A DNA stretch of 64,000 nt from M2408 sp046303515 (lineage in GTDB: Bacteria; Bacteroidota; Bacteroidia; Flavobacteriales_D; Crocinitomicaceae). Under the pieces are notes generated by a model, which was not told the DNA's origin, searched no databases, and saw only the letters and a list, made by a program, of their open reading frames with translations. Below are positions 33,988 through 43,175 of the stretch, one piece after another. The position numbers were made by a program, and so were the translations under genes. Every line of letters begins with the position of its first letter. The stretch's first letter is position 1. The stretch covers positions 20,481-84,480 of the forward strand of contig JBKCGI010000217.1 of the NCBI GenBank assembly GCA_046303515.1, in the 5' to 3' direction.

Positions 33988-35832
33988 TTAAGAATTCAAA
34001 ATCAGCGCATACATATCAGCGTAATATCCTTTTGCCTGAAGCAATTCTTGATGTGTTCCTTGCTCAATAATTTTTCCTTTTTGAAGCACTAAAATCAAGT
34101 CCGCACGGGCAATTGTTGAGAGTCGGTGGGCAATAACCAAAGAAGTTCTATTGACCATCAATTCTTCTAAAGCTTGTTGAACAATTTTTTCACTTTCAGA
34201 ATCCAAGGCAGAGGTTGCTTCATCCAAAATTAAAATACTTGGATTTCTTAAAATAGCTCTTGCAATACTAATACGCTGTTTTTGTCCACCAGAAAGTTTA
34301 TTACCTCTTTCTCCAATATTGGTGTCGTAACCGTTTTCAAGATTCATGATAAAATCATGCGCATGCGCTATTCTAGCTGCTTCCATGACACGCTCATCTG
34401 AACAATTTTCAAGTCCAAAAGCGATGTTGTTTTTAATGGTATCGTTGAATAAAATTGATTCTTGATTGACAACACTAATTTGATTTCTTAAATCTTCGTT
34501 TTTAATATCTTTTAGCGGAATTCCATCAAAATAAATATCCCCTGAATTGGCTTGGTAAAAATTTAATAACAAATCTGCAATGGTTGACTTACCACTACCC
34601 GATTCCCCAACCAAAGCCACCATTTTTCCTTTTGGTATTTTAAAAGACAAATCCTGAATAACAAATTCTTCTTTGTACTTAAAACTAACATTTTCAAAGG
34701 AAATTTCATTTTGAAGTCCGGCAAAAGAATGCGGGTTTTGAGATTCATAAATCTGTTCCTCCATCGCTAAAATTTCTTCCACTCGGCGATAAGAAACCTC
34801 AGCTTTATGAATGTTTGCAATTCCTGTTGCTATACCTTGAATTGGTCTCAATAATTGTGAAAAAACGATTATGAAGGCAATAAATTCTTCACCAGTTAAA
34901 CCAGAAGAATTTTTCGCATCTAAAATCATTGAACCACCAAACCAAACGATACAAATCATGACAATTGTTCCTAAAAACTCATTCAATGGTGAAGATAAAT
35001 CTTTCTTACGGTAAGTTTTTGTGACCAATTGTTGATGACGTAAATTGATATTGGTAAAAGACTTACGAATATATTCACCTGCATTAAAAGCTTTGATGAT
35101 TCTAATTCCTCCAAAATTTTCTTCAATAGATGAAAGTAAAATCCCCATTTGCTCTTGACCTTTTTTGGCTGTGCGTTTTAAACTTTTCCCTATTCGTGAA
35201 ATCGTGAAAGCAGAAAGTGGCAATAAAACTAATGATATAAGCGTCAGTTGCGGACTCCAATAAATCAAGGTGATCAAGCTTAAGGCAATTGCAAAAGGCT
35301 CTCTAAAAACCAATTCAATCATGGAGGTTACAGCAAATTCAATTTCGCCAATATCATTATTCAAACGTGCCATTAAATCACCCTTTTTTTCTTCTGTGAA
35401 AAAAGACATTGGTAAACGTAAAGATTTAGCGAATAATTTATCTCTCAAATCCCGCACAACTTCCATTTTTAAACTAGAATTGTGGTAAATTGCTAAATAT
35501 CGACAAACATTTTTAAGAAAAAATGCGATGACAACCGAAATGCAAACAATTAACAAGGCTTGTTTTGGGTCATTCAAAACCATTTGCTGCTTTTCGTAAT
35601 TGTAGAGCTCGCCTAAATATTCAAAAATATTTAAATTAGGATCATCGTAAAGTGGCTTTTTTACTAATTCAATTTCAGATGATTTGGTTTGAAAAATTAA
35701 TTGCAAAAAGGGTACAAAAAGCACAAAGGAAATCAAATTGAAAATCACAAAAAGGAAGTTGTAAAAAACTACCAAAAAAGTTTTCCATTTGTTGTGAACT
35801 GATAGTTTATATATGGTAAAAAAGTCTTTCAT
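33988..35832 (-). CDS. MsbA-like ABC exporter (fused permease and ATPase)
   Basis: From the ATG at 35832 (MKDFFTIYKLSVHNKWKTFL) the protein has about 614 residues: a six-span ABC transporter transmembrane domain followed by the ATPase with Walker A VGESGSGKST, signature LSGGQKQRISIARA and Walker B ILILDEATSALD. This is a half-transporter that works as a homodimer. MsbA-type flippases carry lipid A core across the inner membrane; others export drugs or peptides. An extra loop of about 40 residues between the first two spans (KSSEIELVKKPLYDDPNLN in part) is common in Bacteroidota members. The open frame reaches 35967, but that start would overlap the divergent rbfA start, so 35832 is preferred. 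Confidence 0.9.
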   Translation of the reverse strand: MKDFFTIYKLSVHNKWKTFLVVFYNFLFVIFNLISFVLFVPFLQLIFQTKSSEIELVKKPLYDDPNLNIFEYLGELYNYEKQQMVLNDPKQALLIVCISVVIAFFLKNVCRYLAIYHNSSLKMEVVRDLRDKLFAKSLRLPMSFFTEEKKGDLMARLNNDIGEIEFAVTSMIELVFREPFAIALSLITLIYWSPQLTLISLVLLPLSAFTISRIGKSLKRTAKKGQEQMGILLSSIEENFGGIRIIKAFNAGEYIRKSFTNINLRHQQLVTKTYRKKDLSSPLNEFLGTIVMICIVWFGGSMILDAKNSSGLTGEEFIAFIIVFSQLLRPIQGIATGIANIHKAEVSYRRVEEILAMEEQIYESQNPHSFAGLQNEISFENVSFKYKEEFVIQDLSFKIPKGKMVALVGESGSGKSTIADLLLNFYQANSGDIYFDGIPLKDIKNEDLRNQISVVNQESILFNDTIKNNIAFGLENCSDERVMEAARIAHAHDFIMNLENGYDTNIGERGNKLSGGQKQRISIARAILRNPSILILDEATSALDSESEKIVQQALEELMVNRTSLVIAHRLSTIARADLILVLQKGKIIEQGTHQELLQAKGYYADMYALILNS

Positions 35833-35945
35833 TTCATTTGAACTAAAAGACAAAGGTAAGGAGAATTTAGGATTTTTAGGTTTTGAATTTTTTAATCCCT
35901 TTTTTAACTTCAAGATAGCACTTTTCACAATTGGGAAAAAATCCT

Positions 35946-35953
35946 TAACTTTG
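35946..35953 (+). promoter_or_regulatory. -7 box of rbfA (leaderless mRNA predicted)
   Basis: TAACTTTG matches TAnnTTTG and ends only four bases before the rbfA ATG (35958). The start site expected about 7 bp past the box centre coincides with the ATG, so the mRNA may have no 5' leader. Confidence 0.5.
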
Positions 35954-35957
35954 TCGC

Positions 35958-36293
35958 ATGGGATCAATCAGACAAAATAAAATTGAAGGCGTTATTCAAG
36001 AAGAATTATCGATTTTTTTTCAACGAAATGCTAGAGAAATTTGTTTAGGTGCAATGGTAACTGTAACTGTTGTGCGTGTAACGGCTGATTTATCTTTAGC
36101 ACGAATATTTTTGAGTGTTTTTGCTGGTCCCGACAAACAAGAAGTCTTAGAATCAATTCAACTAAATTCAAGTAAAATTCGTGGTGAAGTTGGTCGCAGA
36201 TTGAAAAATTTACGTAAAATACCTGAACTTATTTTTAAAATTGATGATTCTTTGGATTATGCCATGGAAATTGAAGAATTGTTAAAAAAATAA
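35958..36293 (+). CDS. rbfA: 30S ribosome-binding factor A
   Basis: RbfA is a small KH-domain protein that helps late 30S maturation, in particular at the 5' end of 16S rRNA. The 111-residue sequence shows the family start (RQNKIEGVIQEELSIFFQR), the central VTVTVVRVTADLSLARIFLSVF strand-helix region (in parts) and the KIPELIFKIDDSLDYAMEIEELL end. The length is normal. The gene is followed immediately, in the same frame after its TAA, by the permease frame with a non-canonical start, so rbfA and the permease form one transcription unit. The predicted promoter is so close that the mRNA may be leaderless. Confidence 0.94.
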   Translation: MGSIRQNKIEGVIQEELSIFFQRNAREICLGAMVTVTVVRVTADLSLARIFLSVFAGPDKQEVLESIQLNSSKIRGEVGRRLKNLRKIPELIFKIDDSLDYAMEIEELLKK

Positions 36294-36296
36294 GCC

Positions 36297-37520
36297 ATCA
36301 ACGTCCCTTTTTACATAGCGAGAAGATATTTATCCTCTAGAAAAAAAAAGAATGTTATTCATCTGATTTCGCGTATTTCTGTAATTGGAATTGCCGTCAC
36401 AACTGCTGCTTTAGTCATTCTGATCGCTGCCTTCAATGGAATTGAATCCATGGTTGAAAAATTGTACAGCGAATTTGATGCTAACCTCACAATTAAAGCA
36501 AAAGTTGGAAAATCTTTTGATGAAAAAACACTTCAAATCAATCTTATCAAAAAAATTGAAGGAGTAGCTCATGTTTCTCGAGCAATTGAAGAAATTGTGA
36601 TTTTGAAGCATGAAAAAAAATGGGTTAATGCCAAATTAATTGCAGTTGAAGAGGATTTTTTAAATATGATTGAAGCCAAAAAGCATATGGTTGATGGTGA
36701 GGCTTTTATTTCCAAGGAAAATCAAAATTTTGGACTCATTGGAGCTTCTTTACTAGATAAATTACAAGGTTTTATTCCGGAACATTCATTTGAAAGTATC
36801 ATAGTTTATTTCCCAAAACGAAATGCTCGAGTGAGCGCCATGAATAATCCTTTTCGAACTGAACTCTTGAATATTTCTGGCAGAATTAATTACAACAAAG
36901 AAGTTAACGAAGAAGCTTTAATAATTCCTATAAATTTAGGCCAAGAAATGCTAGATTATGAGGAAAAAATAACTTCAATTTACATTAATTGCAAATCCAA
37001 AGATGACCTTTTTGAGGTAAAAGAAAAAGTTGAAAATTTAATTGGTTCAAATTTTAAAGTCGAGACACATTTTGAAAAAAACAAATTGATTTATCAAACC
37101 AGTAAAACAGAAAAAATTATTGTGATCTTCATTTTGGTTTTTATATTTATTTTAGCCATTTTTAACTTAGTTGCCTCTTTAACAATGTTATACATTGAGA
37201 AAAAAGATAATATTTTAACTTTAAAAAGCATGGGTGCAAATAAATCTTTTGTTTTCAAAATCTTCTTTTACGAAGGTCTCTTAATTTCATTTAAAGGGAT
37301 ATTTTTTGGCTTAATTCTAGGCTTTATTATCGCTGGAAGTCAATATTATTTCAAACTCATCACCTTACCAAATTCTGGCGGTCAGCCTTTTCCCATGTGG
37401 CTAAATGTAACAGATTGTATTTTAGTGTTTGTTATTGTTTCAATAATTTCTATCTTAGCATCCTATTTAACCATTTCCTTTTTATTAAAAAATCAAAAGA
37501 ACTTTCATTATGAGCGCTAA
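36297..37520 (+). CDS. FtsX-family permease, LolC/E-like, with apparent ATC start codon
   Basis: The frame encodes about 407 residues of a lipoprotein-releasing (LolC/E) type permease: an N-terminal NVPFYIARRYLSSRKKKNVIH segment (shown in part), first span around ISVIGIAVTTAALVILIAAFNGIE, a periplasmic MacB-type domain, and three C-terminal spans (VIFILVFIFILAIFNLVASL, MGANKSFVFKIFFYEGLLIS, ILVFVIVSIISILASYL). No ATG, GTG or TTG lies between the rbfA stop (36293) and the ATG at 36450, which is past the conserved first span. Alignment with relatives (MNLPFYIAKRYL-like starts) places initiation at ATC 36297, two codons after the rbfA stop. It could instead be a start lost by mutation or a sequence error. 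It overlaps the LacI gene by 11 bp. Confidence 0.8.
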   Translation: MNVPFYIARRYLSSRKKKNVIHLISRISVIGIAVTTAALVILIAAFNGIESMVEKLYSEFDANLTIKAKVGKSFDEKTLQINLIKKIEGVAHVSRAIEEIVILKHEKKWVNAKLIAVEEDFLNMIEAKKHMVDGEAFISKENQNFGLIGASLLDKLQGFIPEHSFESIIVYFPKRNARVSAMNNPFRTELLNISGRINYNKEVNEEALIIPINLGQEMLDYEEKITSIYINCKSKDDLFEVKEKVENLIGSNFKVETHFEKNKLIYQTSKTEKIIVIFILVFIFILAIFNLVASLTMLYIEKKDNILTLKSMGANKSFVFKIFFYEGLLISFKGIFFGLILGFIIAGSQYYFKLITLPNSGGQPFPMWLNVTDCILVFVIVSIISILASYLTISFLLKNQKNFHYER

Positions 37521-38502
37521 AAAATTATCTTTATCAGACTTAGCCAATATTTTAGGTATTTCAAAATCTACAGTTTCCTTTGTGCTTAATAATAAAGGAG
37601 ATAAGTATAATATTAGCAAAGAAACCCAACGATTGATTCTTGAAAAGGCAAAAGAATTGAATTTCGTTCCAAATTTTTTCGCGAAAAGTTTACGTGAAGG
37701 AAAAACTAAAACTATTGGACTAGTAGTTGCTGATATTTCGAATCCATTTTACGGTGAGTTAAGTAAAATGATTCAAGAAGAGTTGCATTTTCACGATTAT
37801 AAATTATTCATTGTTAACACTAACGATAACAAAGAAATTGAATTACAATTGATGCGAGATTTAATTAACCGTTCGATTGATGGTTTGATAGTTGCTCCTT
37901 GTAATCCCGTTGAAAACTTGAAAGAATTATTCAACAGCACACCTATTCCAATTGTTTTTGTGGATAGATACGGTGACAATAAAGCTGATTTCGTTGGAGT
38001 AAATAATTACACGGAAACTTACAATTTAATTAAAAAGTTCACTAAAAAACCTACTAAATTAGGAGTGTTTTTTTACGAGGAAGACGAAATTTCTACTATT
38101 CACTTGAGAATAAATGGAATCAAGGATTCAGCTGAAAAGGAAGGTGTAAAATTAGAATTAATTAATGCATACGACTATAAAGACGCTTTAGGTAAAAAAA
38201 TCACTGAGCTTAGAAAAGAGAAAATGGATGCAATTATAGCATTAAACAATAAAGTTGCGCTTCAAGTTATTTCTTCTCTTAATGAGTTAAAAATTTCAAT
38301 TCCAAATGAAGTTGCATTTATTTCTTTTGATGACTCTGAAGCCTTCCCGTATTTGAATCCACCAATTTCAGCTTTAAAACAACCAATCAAAGAAATCGGA
38401 AAAGAAACTGTAAATCAATTGATTCGCCGATTGAAAGAAGAACATACTCCTGGTAAATGCGTTGAGTTTTCTTGTCAATTTGTTGCTCGTAGCTCACATT
38501 AA
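37510..38502 (+). CDS. LacI-family transcriptional regulator
   Basis: The 330-residue protein has an N-terminal LacI helix-turn-helix (SLSDLANILGISKSTVSFVLNNKGDKYNISKE in parts; hinge helix near PNFFAKSLREGKTKTIG) and a periplasmic-binding-protein-like effector domain (LVVADISNPFYGELSKMIQ; DGLIVAPCN; FVDRYGD; SFDDSEAFPYLNPPISALKQP). Members bind operators as dimers and respond to sugars or nucleosides. No carbohydrate gene is adjacent, so the effector is unknown. Its ATG lies 11 bp inside the end of the permease gene, which implies co-transcription with rbfA and the permease, an unusual company for a LacI regulator. Confidence 0.9.
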   Translation: MSAKKLSLSDLANILGISKSTVSFVLNNKGDKYNISKETQRLILEKAKELNFVPNFFAKSLREGKTKTIGLVVADISNPFYGELSKMIQEELHFHDYKLFIVNTNDNKEIELQLMRDLINRSIDGLIVAPCNPVENLKELFNSTPIPIVFVDRYGDNKADFVGVNNYTETYNLIKKFTKKPTKLGVFFYEEDEISTIHLRINGIKDSAEKEGVKLELINAYDYKDALGKKITELRKEKMDAIIALNNKVALQVISSLNELKISIPNEVAFISFDDSEAFPYLNPPISALKQPIKEIGKETVNQLIRRLKEEHTPGKCVEFSCQFVARSSH

Positions 38503-38597
38503 AACAACAACAAAGCCTTCTATTTTTTGCTTTTGGAATTTGACTATCTGAAATCCAATGTCATACAATAAAAGAATGTTTTACTTTTGATATTGAA

Positions 38598-39800
38598 TCA
38601 ATCCTTTAAAACCTTGAATGTATTGTTTTTAATTCGGACAAAATAAATGCCTGACATCAAACTTTTCATATCAATTTGATTGATTTTCCCATGTTCTAAA
38701 TCGCCAGCAGAAACAATTTTCCCAACGGAATTTACAATTTCAAACGAAGTATTTTGAGCTAAATTTCCAATAAATAATTCATCTAAAACTGGATTAGGAT
38801 AAATTGAAATTTCACTCAAGTCTAAATCTTCCTCACCAGCAGTTGCTTCCTCACAGGACCATTGCGAATATGGAATGTTGTTTATGGTAGACCAATTTTG
38901 AAAAGCAGTTAATTTATCCGTTATAAATGCCCATTCCATGTCTCCATTTGCTACGTATGCATCGATTGAATCCAAAACAGTTTTGACTTTTGTAAAAAAT
39001 CCTGGTGTATCAAAATCGCGCACATTGATCATAACACTCAAATTGTAAAATTTATCAGATGGCCAAGTTCCGTCATGAATACGCTTAATATTTTCTCGCA
39101 TAGCATTTATTATCCATTGAACATTATTTGTTGTGTCATGAATCACTGGAGCGCATCCGTTCCCTACTAACCAAAGATTTGCAGTAGGGTCGTGCGTATA
39201 AACATTTGTCGAGGTGTCGCCATCTTTTGGTTTCCAAACGCCATAATCATTTAAATCTTGGACGTGATTCGGACTTCCACCTCCCCAAATGATTTCTGCT
39301 TGCCAAGGTTGGTGATACACAGCTCCAAATTTTACATTTCTAAACTGAGTCCAATCTTCATTCGCATATGGATAAGCTAAAAAACCTCCAACAGTGTGCG
39401 TTGAAGTTACTCCACAACTATCTAGAAGATGATACACGTCAGAGATGTTGTAATTATATTGTGGCGATTCTGTTTTATTTCGTGAATCTATTTCAACTTT
39501 ACCAGAAGTATACATGCGTTCCAAAACATCATTAGGATTGGTAAACGCTTGATCCCAATTCAATGCCCCTAATACAAATTTTGAACAGGTCTGAAAATTC
39601 CATCTTCCATCAATGGAAATCATGTGATTCAAAATTTGATTAATAACAGTTACAGCGCTATCAAATTCATTTTGGTTTGTGTCGTAAGATTCACCAAGCA
39701 TTTCATTATGTGTTGCTAGGTTTATATAAATTTTTGGCGTTTGTGCTATAAGCATTTGAGTACTCAAGAAAAATGTACAAACAAGTAATATATTTTTCAT
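38598..39800 (-). CDS. Secreted protein with T9SS type A sorting domain, unknown function
   Basis: From the ATG at 39800 (signal MKNILLVCTFFLSTQMLIAQ) the protein has 400 residues. The mature part begins KIYINLATHNEMLGESYDT, with a His-rich and Asp-rich central part (DSCGVTSTHTVGGFLAYPY, AVYHQPWQAEI, PVIHDTTNNVQW, IHDGTWP) that looks like a (beta/alpha) enzyme domain, perhaps related to polysaccharide deacetylase-like folds; this is a weak guess. It ends with a type A sorting domain (EISIYPNPVLDELFIGNL, SVGKIVSAGDL, MSGIYFVRIKNNTFKVLKD in part). An alternative TTG start at 39833 would lie inside the -7 box region and is rejected. It is a single gene, divergent from the CBS-protein gene. Confidence 0.8.
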   Translation of the reverse strand: MKNILLVCTFFLSTQMLIAQTPKIYINLATHNEMLGESYDTNQNEFDSAVTVINQILNHMISIDGRWNFQTCSKFVLGALNWDQAFTNPNDVLERMYTSGKVEIDSRNKTESPQYNYNISDVYHLLDSCGVTSTHTVGGFLAYPYANEDWTQFRNVKFGAVYHQPWQAEIIWGGGSPNHVQDLNDYGVWKPKDGDTSTNVYTHDPTANLWLVGNGCAPVIHDTTNNVQWIINAMRENIKRIHDGTWPSDKFYNLSVMINVRDFDTPGFFTKVKTVLDSIDAYVANGDMEWAFITDKLTAFQNWSTINNIPYSQWSCEEATAGEEDLDLSEISIYPNPVLDELFIGNLAQNTSFEIVNSVGKIVSAGDLEHGKINQIDMKSLMSGIYFVRIKNNTFKVLKD

Positions 39801-39830
39801 AGTAAATAGTTTTTGTGATATCGGTTTAGA

Positions 39831-39838
39831 CAAAGCTA
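39831..39838 (-). promoter_or_regulatory. -7 box of the 38598-39800 gene
   Basis: Minus-strand TAGCTTTG matches TAnnTTTG, about 30 bp upstream of the ATG at 39800, and rules out the TTG at 39833 as start. Confidence 0.5.
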
Positions 39839-39918
39839 TTAAAAAATAGTTTAATTTACCATACTTTTTTTTAATTTCTGCGTTATGTAAGAAAGAATTT
39901 TATTACTTTGGCACCGTC

Positions 39919-40581
39919 ATGAAAGCAAAAGATTTAATAACAGACGAAATTCCACCGTTGAAGCACACAGATACGGGTGAAATTGCTTTGAGATGGATGG
40001 ATGAGTTCAAAGTATCTCATTTACCTGTTTTGAAAAACGATAATTACGTTGGATTAATTTCCGAATCTGATATTTTGGATAAAATGGATATTCACGAAAC
40101 TTTGGATATCTTATTTGACCATTTACCGAGACCTTATGTCAAGGAAAACGCACATATTTACGAAGTGTTATACCGTGTTGCAGAACATAAAATTTCCGTT
40201 ATTCCAGTTTTGGCGGAAGATGAAAGTTATTTGGGTTGTACCAGTATTCACCAATTGATTACTTTAATTGCGAACACTGGAAGTATCAAAGAATCTGGTG
40301 GAATTATTGTTTTAGAGGTAAATCAAATTGACTATTCCTTGGCTCAAATTGCTCAAATAGTGGAAAGTAATGGCGCTAAAATATTGAGTTCATATATCAT
40401 GTCTTCTTCTGATTCTACCAAATTAGAAGTTACGCTAAAAATAAATCAAGTGGAATTGGGTCGAATCATTCAAACCTTTGAACGCTACGATTATACAATT
40501 TCCGCATCTTATCAAAAAAGTACCTTTGATGATGATTTGCAAAACCGTTACGATGCATTATTGAATTTCTTAAAATTCTAA
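39919..40581 (+). CDS. CBS-domain protein
   Basis: The 220-residue protein starts with a tandem pair of CBS domains (ALRWMDEFKVSHLPVLKNDNYVGLISESDIL in parts; EVLYRVAEHKISVIPVLAEDESYLGCTS), which usually bind adenine nucleotides. An ACT-like C-terminal part follows (IIVLEVNQIDYSLAQIAQIVESNGAKILS in parts). It lies 15 bp upstream of NAD kinase, with which it is regularly paired in Flavobacteriia, so it may tune NAD(P) metabolism in response to nucleotides; that is inference. A TTACTTTG box ends eight bases before the ATG, so the leader is very short. Confidence 0.88.
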   Translation: MKAKDLITDEIPPLKHTDTGEIALRWMDEFKVSHLPVLKNDNYVGLISESDILDKMDIHETLDILFDHLPRPYVKENAHIYEVLYRVAEHKISVIPVLAEDESYLGCTSIHQLITLIANTGSIKESGGIIVLEVNQIDYSLAQIAQIVESNGAKILSSYIMSSSDSTKLEVTLKINQVELGRIIQTFERYDYTISASYQKSTFDDDLQNRYDALLNFLKF

Positions 40582-40596
40582 CAAAAACTTCACACA

Positions 40597-41475
40597 ATGA
40601 ACATTGCTATTTACGGTCGAAAAATCACGAAACAAAATGCCAAATATTTTGAAAATGTACTTCAATTAATTTCAAAATTTGGCTGGAATGCCGTCTTGGA
40701 ATCTGAATTGAAAGAACAATTAGTTCGTAAAGTTGGAATTGGAGAGAATTGCAAAACGTTTGTCGATCATTCTGATTTTTCCTCTGGAATAGATTTGGCG
40801 ATAAGTGTTGGAGGAGATGGTACTTTTATTCAGACCGTAAAATACATTCGTGATAGTGGAGTTCCCGTTACTGGTGTCAATATGGGAAGATTAGGTTTTT
40901 TGGCGAATGTCAACCCAGAAGATTTAGAGCGCACCTTGGATATGGTCAAAAACAAACAATTTGAATACCAAAAACGTTCACTTTTGCGCGTGCACACGGC
41001 CGATAATTTGTTTGGAGAAGATAATATTGCTTTAAATGAGGTGAGTTTACACAAAAAAGATACTTCCTCCATGATTACCGTTCACGCAAGTTTAGGTGAT
41101 TTATATTTAAACTCGTATTGGGCTGATGGTTTAATTGCTGCAACTCCAACTGGATCAACAGCTTATAGCTTATCTTGTGGTGGACCAATCGTAACTCCTG
41201 GTTGTCAAATTCACATTCTAAATCCAATTGCACCTCATAATTTAAACGTGCGTCCAATGGTTGTTCCCGATCATTTTCCCATCAAATTATCTGTGGAAGG
41301 CCGCGAACGTAAATATTTATTGAGTTTAGATTCTATCTCAAAAAGTATTTCTCAAGACGAAGAAGTGACCATCACCAAAGCAGAATTTTTAATCAATGTC
41401 GTGAAATTCGAAAACAATAATTTCTTGGATACGATTCGAAATAAAATGTCTTGGGGGGTCGATAAGAGGAATTGA
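40597..41475 (+). CDS. nadK: NAD kinase
   Basis: NadK phosphorylates NAD+ at the 2' position of the adenosine ribose to give NADP+. The 292-residue protein has the GGDGT motif (SVGGDGTFIQTV), NMGRLGFLA, the NE/D-like segment (ALNEVSLHKKDTSSMI), and the conserved DGLIAATPTGSTAYSLSCGGPIV region (in parts) that binds the nucleotide. Length and motifs are those of bacterial NAD kinases. It is co-transcribed with the CBS-protein gene. The following gene begins after a 93-bp gap and seems unrelated. Confidence 0.95.
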   Translation: MNIAIYGRKITKQNAKYFENVLQLISKFGWNAVLESELKEQLVRKVGIGENCKTFVDHSDFSSGIDLAISVGGDGTFIQTVKYIRDSGVPVTGVNMGRLGFLANVNPEDLERTLDMVKNKQFEYQKRSLLRVHTADNLFGEDNIALNEVSLHKKDTSSMITVHASLGDLYLNSYWADGLIAATPTGSTAYSLSCGGPIVTPGCQIHILNPIAPHNLNVRPMVVPDHFPIKLSVEGRERKYLLSLDSISKSISQDEEVTITKAEFLINVVKFENNNFLDTIRNKMSWGVDKRN

Positions 41476-41568
41476 AAACGTTTTTTTAGTCAAAATTACA
41501 TACAGATCAATCAATTGTAAACCTTTCGAATGAAAATTTTTATAAATTTCGAAAAAATCCGTATTCTT

Positions 41569-43035
41569 ATGAAGAAAAAACTATTTCTTTTTTTTGTTTT
41601 CTTTTGTTTAAAAATTTGTCTTTCCCAAACAATTGAAGTTGTTCAAAAGCACATACCTGTTAATGGCTTTGATTATAAGAGATTTGGTGAATCGGTTTCC
41701 ATGTGGGGGAACAAAGCTGTTGTTGGTTCTACTGCTGCTGGTCTTGGGAGTTCAGGTTCTGTGAGTGTCATGGAGTTTGATGGAAGCGTTTGGATTGAAA
41801 GGCAGGAATTATATTCAGACCAATTGTATGGAATGGATGAATATGCTTATGATGTCGATATTAATGAGAATAAAATAATTGTTAGTGCTTTTTATGATAT
41901 AAATAACAATGGAGATAATGTAGGATCTGTATATATTTATGAATATGATGGAAATTCTTGGTCGCAACAGGCAAAATTATATGCTCCGGATGGTGTTAAC
42001 GGTGACCTATTTGGTATCTCAGTCGCGATAGAAGGAGATTATGCAATAATTGGTGCTAAGCACGTATCTAATTTAGCATATCATGATGGTGCGGTTTATG
42101 TGTATCATTTTCAAAATAATCTCTGGAACTTTGAAGCAAAATTAACAGCTAATGATGCAGCTCTTGATAATACTTTTGGTACTTCGCTTGATCTCAACCA
42201 AAACAGCTTAGTCATAGGATCTAGGTTTAGTGATGAAAATGCCTATAATACAGGTTCGGCATATGTTTTTGAAAAAACCGGTAATACATGGACACAGACG
42301 GCAAAACTTATAGCTTCCGATGCAAGTGAATTTGCACTTTTCGGTAATGAAGTAGCGATCTCCGGGGATAAAATCATTGTAGGATCTTATTGGAATGACA
42401 ATAGCCTGGGAGAACATGCGGGCGCGGCTTACATTTTTGAATATGATGGTTTGAATTGGCAGGAAAAAGCTAAATTAACAGCAAGTGATGGCTTGGCTGA
42501 GGATCGTTTTGGACATGCAGTTGCTTTATTTGAAAATAAGGCCATTGTCTCAGCCTCAGATTTGTTTACAGGAAAGGGAGCCTCCTATATTTTTGAATAT
42601 AATGGCGTGGAATGGATTGAAACAAAAAAGATTTTACCATCAGATGTTGAAGAATCGGATTATTTTGGAGAAAGTGTATCTATTTATGGAGATTTTGCAA
42701 TTGTAGGATCAATTTACGATAATAATTCTTTTATACGTAATGGTTCGGTTTATTTTTTAAGCACTCCATATACAGCAAAAATTGATCAGATAAGAGCGTT
42801 GGATTTTAAAATTTCCCCAAACCCAACAAATGGCTCTGTAAAAGTTGATTTTGCTAAAAGCAATTCTGATATTTCATATAAATTAAGCTCTCCATCTGGT
42901 CAAATGTTAATTTTGAAAGATCATTTTTTTGGAGATAATTTTGAAGTAGATTTGAGCTCTTTTTCAAACGGTATGTACTATTTAGAAATTGATTTAGAAG
43001 GTAAAAGGGAAGTGGTAAAAATTATAAAAGAATAA
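41569..43035 (+). CDS. Secreted FG-GAP beta-propeller protein with T9SS type A sorting domain
   Basis: From the ATG at 41569 (signal MKKKLFLFFVFFCLKICLSQ) the protein has 488 residues; an ATG at 41530 would add 13 residues before the signal. Seven repeats of an FG-GAP-like unit form a likely beta-propeller: each has F-G-x-(S/A)-V followed about ten residues later by A-(I/V)-(I/V)-G-(S/A), as in RFGESVSMWGNKAVVGS, LFGISVAIEGDYAIIGA and YFGESVSIYGDFAIVGS. The end is a type A sorting domain (FKISPNPTNGSVKVDF, SSFSNGMYYLEIDLEGKREVVKI in part). It is expected on the cell surface or released. The start of the transcription unit is not clear. Ligand and function are unknown. Confidence 0.85.
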   Translation: MKKKLFLFFVFFCLKICLSQTIEVVQKHIPVNGFDYKRFGESVSMWGNKAVVGSTAAGLGSSGSVSVMEFDGSVWIERQELYSDQLYGMDEYAYDVDINENKIIVSAFYDINNNGDNVGSVYIYEYDGNSWSQQAKLYAPDGVNGDLFGISVAIEGDYAIIGAKHVSNLAYHDGAVYVYHFQNNLWNFEAKLTANDAALDNTFGTSLDLNQNSLVIGSRFSDENAYNTGSAYVFEKTGNTWTQTAKLIASDASEFALFGNEVAISGDKIIVGSYWNDNSLGEHAGAAYIFEYDGLNWQEKAKLTASDGLAEDRFGHAVALFENKAIVSASDLFTGKGASYIFEYNGVEWIETKKILPSDVEESDYFGESVSIYGDFAIVGSIYDNNSFIRNGSVYFLSTPYTAKIDQIRALDFKISPNPTNGSVKVDFAKSNSDISYKLSSPSGQMLILKDHFFGDNFEVDLSSFSNGMYYLEIDLEGKREVVKIIKE

Positions 43036-43175
43036 ATTCTTTTACTAAAATTCTTCCCATTTTTTCTCTACAAAAAGTTGCAAAGTCCGTTTTTTGTGTT
43101 TAATTTAGTTTTCGATTTCAGGGAATTTTGCCTTAAATCTAATAATCCATTTATACAAAAACCTAAACTTAACCC

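Noticed and set aside
33988..35967. Longer N-terminus of the ABC exporter up to 35967
   Set aside because: The extra 45 residues have no family counterpart and would overlap the rbfA promoter and start. The ATG at 35832 gives the usual N-terminus.
36450..37520. Start of the LolC/E-like permease at ATG 36450
   Set aside because: It would remove the conserved N-terminus and the first membrane span, both plainly encoded in the same frame between 36297 and 36449.
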